A DNA stretch of 64,000 nt, from the NCBI GenBank assembly GCA_963746735.1, contig CAVVCO010000037.1:62001-126000 (forward strand), given 5' to 3'. Below, one piece after another: positions 48,426-57,298 of this stretch (the stretch's first letter is position 1; every line of letters starts with the position of its first letter). A program made the translations under genes and the position numbers. The notes under the pieces are model-generated. The model saw nothing but the letters and a program-made list of their open reading frames with translations, was not told the DNA's origin and ran no database searches. This DNA comes from CAVSWT01 sp963746735. GTDB taxonomy: Bacteria; Bacteroidota; Ignavibacteria; Ignavibacteriales; Ignavibacteriaceae.

Positions 48426-50447
48426 ATGAAAACATTTTCTATTCTTTTTATCATATTAATTTTTACCTCAATAAATTTTAGTCAAGGTACAAAACTTATA
48501 CTACCTGCAATATTTTCTGATAACATGGTTATGCAGCAAAAATCTATGTCTCCATTTTGGGGAAAGGCTGAACCAAATTCTGAAATAAGAATCAAAGGAA
48601 GCTGGGGAGAGAAAGCATCTGCAAAAGTATCGGAGGATAGTTCGTGGATGGTGAAACTAAAAACTCCTGAAGCAGGCGGCCCTTACACAGTAACTGTTCA
48701 ATCGGGAAATGATAAAATTGAATTCAAAAATGTTTTAATTGGTGAAGTGTGGCTTTGCTCAGGGCAGTCAAATATGGAGATGCCGCTGGAAGGCTGGCCT
48801 CCTATGTCACCTATTAAAAATTCTGCTGAAGAAATTAAAAATGCAAATTATCCTGATATTAGATTATTCACAGTTGCGCGGGCAGTTTCAAACAAGCCTG
48901 AATTTAATTGTACCGGAAGCTGGAGCGAATGTGATTCCACAGCTGCCGCTAAGTTTAGTGCAACTGCTTATTTCTTCGGAAGAAAATTATATAAAGAATT
49001 AAAAATACCAATCGGATTGATTCACTCAAGCTGGGGCGGAACTCCAATAGAAGCCTGGACATCAGATAAATATTTAAGAGAAATGGGAAGATACGATTCA
49101 ACTTTAAATAAAATTGTCACCAGCGGTGGAGAAATAAAAGCTCAGAAAGATTGGATAATGAATCATCCAGTCATTGATATAACTAATAAACCTTTAAAGA
49201 ACCGCTGGAAAAATTTAGATTTTAATGATGAACAATGTTCTAATACAAATTTTGATGATAGTCCTTGGCAGTCAATGAATCTACCAACACTCTGGGAAAG
49301 TGCTGAGATTGGAGACTTTGACGGAATAGTATGGTTCAGAAAAAAAATTGATATTCCTAAAGCATGGTTGAATCAAAATTTAGTTTTGGAATTAGGCCCA
49401 ATTGATGATATGGACAGAACTTTTGTAAATGGCAAGCTTGTCGGTGCAACTGAAGAAGAAGGTTACTGGCAGCAAGAAAGAATTTACAATGTTCCTAAAG
49501 AATTAGTGAATGATTCAATTCTTACAATAGCTGTTAGAGTTATGGATACTCAAGGCGGTGGCGGAATTTATGGCGATAAAAGTAAAATGAAAATTCATCC
49601 GGCAAACAGCAAAGAAGAAATTTCAATTGCAGGTCCATGGAAATTTTTACCCACTGCGGAATTAATAAATATGAAATTTTATGTTTATGGAGCTAAAGGA
49701 GAAGAGTATCTTTCACGTCCTAAAACTTCGGTTGACATTACAGCTTATACACCCACAACTTTATACAACGCAATGATTCATCCGCTAATACCTTTCGATA
49801 TTAAAGGCGCAATTTGGTATCAAGGTGAAGCGAATACAGGAGAACCTAAACTATATGCAAAGCTGTTCCCTTTGATGATTAAGAATTGGCGTGATGACTG
49901 GGGTGAAAATAGTTTTCCGTTTTACTTTGTTCAAATTGCTCCATGGGATTATGGAAAAGAGACACATTCAGAAGTTCTCAGGGAAAGTCAGTTAAAAACT
50001 TTATCTGTTCCAAATACAGGTATGGCTGTAACACTTGATATTGGTGAAGCCGAAAATATTCATCCTGCCGATAAGCAGGATGTAGGGAAAAGACTTGCTC
50101 TCTGGGCTCTTGCAAAAGATTATGATAAAGATGTTGTATACTCTGGCCCGGTTTATAAATCAATGGAAGTTATTGGAGATAAAATCAGCTTAACATTTGA
50201 ATATATTGATGGCGGACTTGTTCTAAAGAATCCTTCCGGAATTGATAATTTTTACATTGCCGGGAAAGATAAAAAATTTGTAAAAGCCGATGTTAATATC
50301 GATGGTGAACATTTAATTGTTTCAAGTTCAGAAGTTAAAAATCCAATTTCTGTAAGATATGCATGGAGCAATATTGTTCAAGGGACGCTTTTCAATAAAG
50401 CAGGGTTACCGGCTTCATCTTTTAGGACGGATGATTGGGATAAATAA
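48426..50447 (+). CDS. Sialate O-acetylesterase-type (SASA/SGNH) carbohydrate esterase
   Basis: Secreted esterase, 673 residues, signal peptide ending 'INFSQ'. The SGNH elements are 'LCSGQSNMEMPLEGW' (Ser about residue 115), 'SWGGTPIEAWTS', 'IWYQGEANTG' and the His/Asp block 'NIHPADKQDVGKRLALWA'. Between them (residues ~255-410) a GH2-like jelly roll is inserted ('WFRKKIDIPKAWLNQNLVLELGPIDDMDRTFVNGKLVG'). Such proteins remove acetyl groups from sugars; here acetylated mannan is a reasonable substrate, though sialate or xylan esters are known for the family. Confidence 0.87.
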   Translation: MKTFSILFIILIFTSINFSQGTKLILPAIFSDNMVMQQKSMSPFWGKAEPNSEIRIKGSWGEKASAKVSEDSSWMVKLKTPEAGGPYTVTVQSGNDKIEFKNVLIGEVWLCSGQSNMEMPLEGWPPMSPIKNSAEEIKNANYPDIRLFTVARAVSNKPEFNCTGSWSECDSTAAAKFSATAYFFGRKLYKELKIPIGLIHSSWGGTPIEAWTSDKYLREMGRYDSTLNKIVTSGGEIKAQKDWIMNHPVIDITNKPLKNRWKNLDFNDEQCSNTNFDDSPWQSMNLPTLWESAEIGDFDGIVWFRKKIDIPKAWLNQNLVLELGPIDDMDRTFVNGKLVGATEEEGYWQQERIYNVPKELVNDSILTIAVRVMDTQGGGGIYGDKSKMKIHPANSKEEISIAGPWKFLPTAELINMKFYVYGAKGEEYLSRPKTSVDITAYTPTTLYNAMIHPLIPFDIKGAIWYQGEANTGEPKLYAKLFPLMIKNWRDDWGENSFPFYFVQIAPWDYGKETHSEVLRESQLKTLSVPNTGMAVTLDIGEAENIHPADKQDVGKRLALWALAKDYDKDVVYSGPVYKSMEVIGDKISLTFEYIDGGLVLKNPSGIDNFYIAGKDKKFVKADVNIDGEHLIVSSSEVKNPISVRYAWSNIVQGTLFNKAGLPASSFRTDDWDK

Positions 50448-50478
50448 AATTTTTTTTTCTATTGTTTTTGAGGTAGTT

Positions 50479-51546
50479 ATGAGAAATATTTTATTTAAAA
50501 TCTCTATGCTAGTTCTTTTAATAACTTTAAGTTCAACAGGACAAGAACTACAAAGTTTGCAACGAAAATGGTGGGATGCTCAATTTCCTGGCAGACAGGA
50601 ACAAACTAAAAATTTAAAATCACTGCCGCTTATTAAAGTAAATGGGAACAGATTTGTTATGGAAAACGGTGATACAATTCTATTTCGCGGAGTTGCAATT
50701 GCCGACCCGGATAAAATTGAATATGAAGGACATTGGAATAAAGATATATTCCAACGAGTTAAAGATTTAGGGGCAATGATAGTTCGTATTCCTGTGCATC
50801 CAGTTGCATGGCGACTTAGAACACCGGAAAAATATTTAGAATTGTTAAACCAGGCAGTTGAATGGTGCACCGAACTTAAAATGTATGTTATTATAGATTG
50901 GCATTCAATCGGAAATTTGAAAGCCGGTTTATTTCAAGACCCGATGTATATTACTTCTTTAAGTGAAACCAATAATTTTTGGAGAACTATTGCTAATCAT
51001 TTTAGCGGTAATAATACCATAGCTTTTTACGAACTTTTTAATGAACCCACAACATACCGGGGACAGCTTGGCAGCATTAGCTGGAGTGATTGGAAAAAAA
51101 TAAATGAAGACCTCATTAAAATTATAAGATCATTTGATAAAGAAACAATACCGCTTGTTGCCGGGTTTGATTGGGCTTATGATTTAACCCCACTTCACGA
51201 AGAGCCTCTGGATGCTATAGGAATTGGATATGTTTCTCATCCGTATCCGCACAAAAGAACTCCACCTTATGAACCTAAATGGGAAGAAGATTTCGGATTT
51301 GCACAAAATGAATATCCGGTTTTCGCTACTGAATTTGCCTTTACATTAGACCATTCGTCTATGGAAGCGAATGTTGAATATGGAAAAGCAATAATAAAAT
51401 ATCTTGAAGGAAAAGGAATAAGCTGGTGCTGGTGGGTCTACGATCCGGAATGGCATCCGACAATGTTTAAATCATGGAATGATTCAACGTTAACTGATAA
51501 CGGAAAATTTTTTGAAGAAGCTGCAAAAGGTATGATTCCGAAATAA
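50479..51546 (+). CDS. GH5 cellulase/mannanase-type glycosidase
   Basis: Secreted single-domain GH5, 355 residues, starting at ATG 50479 (GAGG upstream and a proper signal peptide 'LFKISMLVLLITLSSTGQ'). Motifs: 'GDTILFRGVAIADPD', 'GAMIVRIPVHPVAWR', 'MYVIIDWHSIGN', 'AFYELFNEPTT' (acid/base Glu about 189), 'IGYVSHPYPH', 'VFATEFAF' (nucleophile Glu about 285) and 'SWCWWVYDPEW'. The subfamily is not certain; an endo-glucanase or mannanase role fits. It follows the esterase by 31 bp. Confidence 0.87.
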   Translation: MRNILFKISMLVLLITLSSTGQELQSLQRKWWDAQFPGRQEQTKNLKSLPLIKVNGNRFVMENGDTILFRGVAIADPDKIEYEGHWNKDIFQRVKDLGAMIVRIPVHPVAWRLRTPEKYLELLNQAVEWCTELKMYVIIDWHSIGNLKAGLFQDPMYITSLSETNNFWRTIANHFSGNNTIAFYELFNEPTTYRGQLGSISWSDWKKINEDLIKIIRSFDKETIPLVAGFDWAYDLTPLHEEPLDAIGIGYVSHPYPHKRTPPYEPKWEEDFGFAQNEYPVFATEFAFTLDHSSMEANVEYGKAIIKYLEGKGISWCWWVYDPEWHPTMFKSWNDSTLTDNGKFFEEAAKGMIPK

Positions 51547-51671
51547 TTTTCTAATTCTATGTAATCATAATATTGAACCTCTAAGATGCATTTTAAAAAT
51601 AGAGTTATATGATAGAATCTGAAATGAAACGATATAATTTCAGAATTTATTTTTAAGCGCATGTTCTTTTG

Positions 51672-51698
51672 TTTCTTTTCTTGCTCCAAGAAAAGAAA
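51672..51698. terminator. Hairpin between convergent genes, possible terminator
   Basis: A perfect 12-bp inverted repeat (TTTCTTTTCTTG and CAAGAAAAGAAA, CTC loop) lies between convergent genes ending at 51546 and 51723. No T-run follows on either strand, so termination is uncertain; it may be an intergenic repeat instead. Confidence 0.35.
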
Positions 51699-51722
51699 AA
51701 ATGAAAAAACAAATGAATTAAA

Positions 51723-52706
51723 TTATTTGTTCAAATAAGATTTTATTATCCTATCAATCATTTCATTAGTCTGCTTATTTACAATTTTTCTTTTGGGGTT
51801 TTTATCAAACCAGGATAATGTTCTTTTTATCCCCTGGCTAAAAGGAATAACGGCATTATAATCCGGGACAAATGTTTTAATTTTTGTATTATCAAACACT
51901 GCACTTATAGATTTGTCTCCAATTAAATCTCCCGTTAAAGATTTTTCTACTTGACATATAAAGTCAGAAGAAATGTGAATAAGATTTGGCTTCACATTTA
52001 CAGCATTCCCAATGGCTTCATAAATTTGATTCCAATTTAATACTTCATCCGAAGTTATTTGAAATGAATGTCCAATAGCTTGCTGATGTCCTAGCAAACC
52101 AACCAATCCTTTTGCGAAATCTTCCGAATGTGTAAGTGTCCAAAGTGAAGTTCCATCACCATGAACGATTATTTGCTTCCCCTTTAACATTCTATCGACA
52201 ACAGTATATTCGTTTCCATTTCCTATAGCAATAGGAATAATTGTATCATAAGTATGAGAAGGGCGGACAATAGTTATAGGAAAATTTTCTGTTCTGTAAG
52301 CAGAAATTAATTTTTCTTCACAAGCAATTTTATTTTGAGAATATTCCCAGAAAGGATTTACCAAAGGAGTTGATTCAGTAATTATATAATGTGTCGGTGG
52401 TTTTTGATAAATCGATGCTGAGCTTATAAAAATATATTGTTTGGTTTTATTTCTAAATAATTTTATATCTCTTTCAATGTCTTTTGTTGTAAATGCTATC
52501 CAATCTACAACAACATCCCAATTATATTTTTGTAATTTAGTTTTTAAATCACTTGCGTTAATATCGCCTTTAATTAATTTTACACCTGGAATTTTTACAC
52601 CACTCTTTCCCCGGTTTAAATGAAATAATTCAATTCCTCTTTCAACACAAAGTTTGCTAACGGATGTGCTGATATTACCTGTTCCTCCAATAAATAAAAC
52701 TTTCAC
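51723..52706 (-). CDS. NAD-dependent epimerase/dehydratase family protein
   Basis: Cytoplasmic short-chain dehydrogenase-like protein, 327 residues. It begins with the Rossmann motif 'VLFIGGTGNISTSVSKLC'; 'YIFISSASIYQKPPTHYIITEST' and 'ITIVRPSHTYD' follow the extended-SDR pattern, with a likely catalytic Ser/Tyr pair in the first. It resembles CSP41/RNA-binding-like or nucleoside-sugar epimerase members. It is the only - strand gene between 35 and 64 kb and is divergent from the GH9 gene. The sugar substrate is unknown. Confidence 0.82.
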   Translation of the reverse strand: MKVLFIGGTGNISTSVSKLCVERGIELFHLNRGKSGVKIPGVKLIKGDINASDLKTKLQKYNWDVVVDWIAFTTKDIERDIKLFRNKTKQYIFISSASIYQKPPTHYIITESTPLVNPFWEYSQNKIACEEKLISAYRTENFPITIVRPSHTYDTIIPIAIGNGNEYTVVDRMLKGKQIIVHGDGTSLWTLTHSEDFAKGLVGLLGHQQAIGHSFQITSDEVLNWNQIYEAIGNAVNVKPNLIHISSDFICQVEKSLTGDLIGDKSISAVFDNTKIKTFVPDYNAVIPFSQGIKRTLSWFDKNPKRKIVNKQTNEMIDRIIKSYLNK

Positions 52707-53148
52707 TTTAGTCCTTTCATGATTGTATAAACATTTTAATATGATTATTAAAAGAAGTTATGCAAAAAAATAGTAAAAAGATGACATCTTTATTTTACTG
52801 AAGTTCCAAACAAAACAAAAATTCTAATAGAAATTAAATTATAACTTCTTTACAAAAAGATGTCAACTTTCAGAGCTAATACCAATTTAGGATTTTATCT
52901 TATTAACAAAGTTTTATCAATTTAATAATGTAAGAATCTAAAAAAATTGTAATACATTTATAATTCAAAGTGTTTTGGTGGTATATATTTTGTGAAACTT
53001 AACTGGCAAATTATATTCTCATTTATTTCTGTTCCGGAATTAATCTAATTATTATTCATTGCATTCATACCCATTGGGCTTCTTTACTATGCGAAGAATA
53101 ATTTGAAATTTAATAGTCGAACTACAAAAGTAGTATGAAGGCTAATTC
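52707..53148. promoter_or_regulatory. 442-bp divergent intergenic region
   Basis: AT-rich region between the divergent epimerase and GH9 genes, so it must hold both promoters. It contains the second pair of AAAGATGACATCTTT-type motifs (52777-52870). I see no gene or RNA in it. Confidence 0.4.
52777..52870. repeat. Pair of AAAGATGACATCTTT-type inverted motifs, copy B
   Basis: AAAGATGACATCTTT at 52777-52791 is a palindrome with 7-bp arms around one base; AAAGATGTCAACTTT at 52856-52870 is its near-complement, ~79 bp away. The pair matches copy A at 48285-48381 in motif, order and spacing. Confidence 0.45.
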
Positions 53149-55635
53149 ATGTTAAGAAAATTACTTTTTATTTCCACTTTTTTTATTTGCTTCATTTATA
53201 ATTCATATCCCCAAAACAGCATTCAACCTCTTCAGCTTCAAATTAATGATGAAGGCTATTACGAATTACAAAGTTTAAATGTTATGGTCTTTGATGATTT
53301 CTATCCTGAAGGGCATCAAGGCGGATTGACTATTGTTCAATTTGGAAAAAGAGTTGCTGCAAATGGCGATGTAAGAATTGAGCCAACTCCGGGCAATGGT
53401 CTCCAGTCCCTATTGTTGGTAAAAGGAAATATAGATAAGGAAAAAGGAAAAATTGAAGTTGAATTATGGTATCCTGATTCAAGTAAAAATAGAAAAGGCT
53501 ATAATCCAATTGATTATCCCAATTTAACTTTTAAATATAAAATTAAAACCGAAGCTGTTGGGCAGAGTATAAAGTTAACAGTTGATCTTGAAAAACCGTT
53601 ACCGAAAGGATGGGCAGATAAAGTTGGCTTTAATTTAGAATTATTTCCAGGACAATTTTTCGGCGAAGGTTATTTGATGGATGGGAAAGCAGGCTTATTT
53701 CCACGGCAGGCAAATGGACCTTTGCAAGAAGATTCAGCAGGTAATTTGCAGAGTGAGCCAATGGTTGTTGGAAAACAATTAATTGTTGCTCCTGGAATTA
53801 AAGAGAAAGAAATTAAAATTGTTAGTAATAAAAGTGACCTTCAGTTGATTGATGGAAGAGGATTATATCAAAACGGATGGTTTGTTTTACGATCAACTTT
53901 TTCGGTTGGCGTGACAAAAAATGCAGCTGAATGGATTATAACACCATCTGTTGATACAAACTGGAGATACAAACCTATGATTCAAGTTTCGCAGGTTGGT
54001 TATCATCCTAAACAAAATAAATTTGCTGTTATTGAATTGGATAAGTTAACAAGTAAATTAGAACCGATAAGACTTGTAAAAATAAATGATGCCTCAGAAA
54101 AAATAATTAAATCAGAGAATGATCCTTCTCAGTGGGGAAGCTTTTTGAGATACAAATATTTGCGTTTTGATTTCAGTGATGTTGCTGAAGAAGGATTATA
54201 TAAAATTAAATATGGAAATATTGAATCAAATGTTTTTGAAATTGCCAAAGATGTCTTCACAAAAAATGTTTGGCAGCCCACATTAGATTATTTCCTTCCA
54301 GTTCAAATGTGTCATATGAAAGTTATTGATAAATATAGAACCTGGCATGGACTCTGCCACATGGACGATGCCTTAATGGCTCCAACCAACCATAACCATT
54401 TTGATGGATACTATCAGCATGAATCGACTTTTACAAAATTTAAATCCGGTGAGCATGTTCCCGGACTTAATATTGGCGGATGGCATGACGCAGGAGATTA
54501 TGATTTAAGAATTGAATCACAAGATGAAACCGTTTATAAATTATCTCTTGCTTATGAGTTGTTTAAAAATAATCATGACCAAACTACCATAAATCAAACA
54601 ACAAGAGTTGTTGAGATTCATAAACCTGATGGAAAAGCTGATATACTTCAGCAAGTTGAACATGGCTTGCTATCCATCGTTGGAGCTTATGAATCAATGG
54701 GAAGATTATACAGAGGAATTATTTGCTCTACACTTCAACAATATGTCCATCTTGGTGATGCTGCTACTATAACAGATAATCTCGTTTACAAAAAAGATGG
54801 GAAAGATCCGATTTTAAAACAGCCTTTGCCTGATGATGATAGATTAGTTTTCACTGAAAAAAATTATCAGCATGAGTTATATACTGCACAGACTTTAGCT
54901 GCAGCCTATAGAGTAATGAAAGATTTTAATCCGCAATTAGCTGAAAAATGTTTAAAGATATCCGAAGAGATTTATGAGAATACTTCAGCTGGTAAAAGTG
55001 AAAATAAAATAAATGCTGCCGCAGAATTATACTTAACAACATCAAAAAATAAATATAAGGATTATTTATTGGATAACCAGGAATTGATAAGCAAAGATAT
55101 TTATCCGTTCAGTTTGGTTATTGGCCGAGTAGTTAAAAAAATAAATAATGAAGAATTCACAAATGAAATTAAAAAAGCAGTAAAAAGTTTTTATAAAAAA
55201 GTTGAAGAGCAGCAAAAAGAAAATCCTTATGGAGTTCCTTACAAGCCATATATATGGGGCGCCGGATGGGGAATCCAATCTTTCGGTGTTGACCAGCTAT
55301 TTCTCCATTTAAGCTTTCCCGAAATATTTAAATCGGAATATGTATTCAATGCATTAAATTTTATTCTCGGTGTTCATCCCGGCGAAAATACGGCATCGTT
55401 TGTTTCTGGAGTTGGAGCCAATTCACTAACAACAGCATATGGAATCAATCGAGCAGATTGGTCCTATATTCCAGGAGGAATTGGAAGCGGCACAGCATTA
55501 ATTCGTCCTGATTTGCCTGAGCTTAAAGTCTGGCCGTTTTTCTGGCAGCAGACTGAATATGTTTTAGGTGGAGGAACAACTGATTTTATTTTGCTTGCTA
55601 TGGCAGCAGATAAATTGTTTAATTCAGCAAAATAA
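53149..55635 (+). CDS. GH9 glycosidase (endoglucanase/glucosidase type) with extra N-terminal domain
   Basis: Secreted enzyme, 828 residues, signal peptide 'LLFISTFFICFIYNSYPQ'. Residues ~25-275 form a beta-rich domain that I do not recognise ('MVFDDFYPEGHQGGLTIVQFGKRV', 'GRGLYQNGWFVLRSTFSVG'). A CelD_N-like Ig domain starts near 'MIQVSQVGYHPKQNKFAV'; the (alpha/alpha)6 GH9 domain follows with 'LNIGGWHDAGDYDLRIESQDETVYKL' (catalytic-base Asp residues about 447 and 450) and a C-terminal 'FWQQTEYVLGGGTTDFILLAMA' that holds the expected acid Glu. Active on beta-1,4-glucans or glucomannan by family; exact activity open. Confidence 0.87.
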   Translation: MLRKLLFISTFFICFIYNSYPQNSIQPLQLQINDEGYYELQSLNVMVFDDFYPEGHQGGLTIVQFGKRVAANGDVRIEPTPGNGLQSLLLVKGNIDKEKGKIEVELWYPDSSKNRKGYNPIDYPNLTFKYKIKTEAVGQSIKLTVDLEKPLPKGWADKVGFNLELFPGQFFGEGYLMDGKAGLFPRQANGPLQEDSAGNLQSEPMVVGKQLIVAPGIKEKEIKIVSNKSDLQLIDGRGLYQNGWFVLRSTFSVGVTKNAAEWIITPSVDTNWRYKPMIQVSQVGYHPKQNKFAVIELDKLTSKLEPIRLVKINDASEKIIKSENDPSQWGSFLRYKYLRFDFSDVAEEGLYKIKYGNIESNVFEIAKDVFTKNVWQPTLDYFLPVQMCHMKVIDKYRTWHGLCHMDDALMAPTNHNHFDGYYQHESTFTKFKSGEHVPGLNIGGWHDAGDYDLRIESQDETVYKLSLAYELFKNNHDQTTINQTTRVVEIHKPDGKADILQQVEHGLLSIVGAYESMGRLYRGIICSTLQQYVHLGDAATITDNLVYKKDGKDPILKQPLPDDDRLVFTEKNYQHELYTAQTLAAAYRVMKDFNPQLAEKCLKISEEIYENTSAGKSENKINAAAELYLTTSKNKYKDYLLDNQELISKDIYPFSLVIGRVVKKINNEEFTNEIKKAVKSFYKKVEEQQKENPYGVPYKPYIWGAGWGIQSFGVDQLFLHLSFPEIFKSEYVFNALNFILGVHPGENTASFVSGVGANSLTTAYGINRADWSYIPGGIGSGTALIRPDLPELKVWPFFWQQTEYVLGGGTTDFILLAMAADKLFNSAK

Positions 55636-55790
55636 AAATTATGTGTAATCATTTAATTAAATGTTAAAAATATGATTTAATTTATAATGATAATAAAATA
55701 ATCAGCAAAACATATAAATTCTACTTAATACATATATTCACTTTTTATACTTACACCATTTCAAACGAACTAAGTCAAGGACAAAAACAA

Positions 55791-57067
55791 TTGGAAGATA
55801 TAAACTTATCTAAAGCAAAATCTTATTTCTGAATTCAAACATGAGCTTGAAAATGAAATTAAGCTATGGTATCCGCTTTGTATTGACAAAGAATATGGCG
55901 GCTATTACAGTGATATAAATTATAAATGGGAATTGGATGGGGCACAAAACAAAATGATTGTAACACAAGCACGCCATGTTTGGTCAAATGCGAATGCTTC
56001 AATATTTTTATAAAGTTAAAGAGCCATATTTAACAAATGCAAACCATGGTTTTGAATTTTTGAAGAATGTTATGTGGGATAAAAAATATGGAGGCTTTTA
56101 TAATCTTGTTGATAGAGAAGGAAATGTATTAAAAGAGAATGGGAAAATAATTAAGCAAGCTTATGGAAATGCTTTTGCAATCTATGGTCTTGCCGCTTAT
56201 TACAAGGCTTTTGGCGATACTGCCGCATTGAATTTAGCAGTTGAAACTTTTAATTGGTTGGAAGATTATAGTTTTGATCCGAAGTATGACGGCTACTATA
56301 ATTTTATATCTGAAGATGGAAAACCTTTTAAAGATGGTTACAAGAATAATCCGCCCAAAGATCAAAATAGTTCAATTCATCTTCTTGAAAGTTTTTATGA
56401 ATTATATTCGGTCTGGCCGAATCCTACATTAAAAGAGAGATTAAAAACTTTGTTAGAAATTATCCGTGATAAGATAATCGGCACAAAAGGATATATGACT
56501 TTATTCTTTAATAAAGATTGGTCACCAATTTCTTACCGTGATTCAAGTGAAGAAGAAAGAGAACGGAATTATGAATTTGATCATATTTCATTTGGGCATG
56601 ATGTTGAAACAGCATACCTATTAATTGAAGCCTCACATATTTTAGGAATTAAAGATGATGCAAAAACGTTAAAAGTTGCAAAACAGCTTGATGATTTTGC
56701 ATTAGCAAATGGCTGGGATAATAAAAACGGAGGTATATATGACAGAGGTTATATTTTCAAAGGGAATGATAAAGTTACAATTATTAAAGATACAAAAGAA
56801 TGGTGGTGCCAAATTGAAGCTTTAAATTCATTTTTGATGATGTCAAAATTATATCCTGATGATAAAGAAAATTATTATCAAAAATTTTTAGAAGAATGGA
56901 AGCATATCAAAAGATATACAATTGACAGCAAATATGGCGGATGGTTTTGGGACAGCATCGACACAAATCCTTCCGCTGAAAAGCAGCCTAAAGCAACAAT
57001 CTGGAAAGCAAATTACCATACAACACGTGGATTAATAAATTGTATAAGGCAACTAAATGAAAATTGA
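55791..57067 (+). CDS. AGE-family epimerase, probable cellobiose/mannobiose 2-epimerase (two frameshifts)
   Basis: N-acylglucosamine-2-epimerase-superfamily enzyme; the cellobiose 2-epimerase branch turns mannobiose into mannosyl-glucose for GH130 phosphorylase. Motifs: 'EFKHELENEIKLWYPLCIDKEYGGYYSDINY', 'TQARHVWSN', 'FLKNVMWDKKYGGFYNLVDREGN', 'KQAYGNAFAIYGLAAYYKAFG', 'DHISFGHDVETAYLLIEASHILG', 'KEWWCQIEALNSF' and 'WKANYHTTRGLINCIRQL'. Extra bases near 55815 and 55987-55991 break the frame; correction from TTG 55791 gives 424 residues. The upstream frame stays open to ~55668 and has a hydrophobic stretch ('FYLIHIFTFYTYTI...LSQGQ'), so a signal peptide and an earlier start are possible. Confidence 0.78.
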
Positions 57068-57298
57068 GCAAGTTTTCCCTTGTCAGATAATTTCTAATAC
57101 ATACACCGGATGGAACAATAGTAAATTTCATTTGATTAGTGAAGAAAAAAATGTTATCTGTAAATCGAAAAAAGAATAGAAATTAATTTATAAAAAGACG
57201 AGATAATAATTTCTGAATTTTTAAAGAATCTTAATTACCAAAGGCAATCTGATAGAGAGATAGAAAATTAATTAATTTATAGAAAGATAATCGTTCTA

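Noticed and set aside
39358..52982. Shared TTTTGGTGGT upstream of GH5 (39358-39367) and GH9 (52973-52982).
   Set aside because: Ten bases without matching flanks and at different distances from the starts (48 and 167 bp); could be chance in this sequence.
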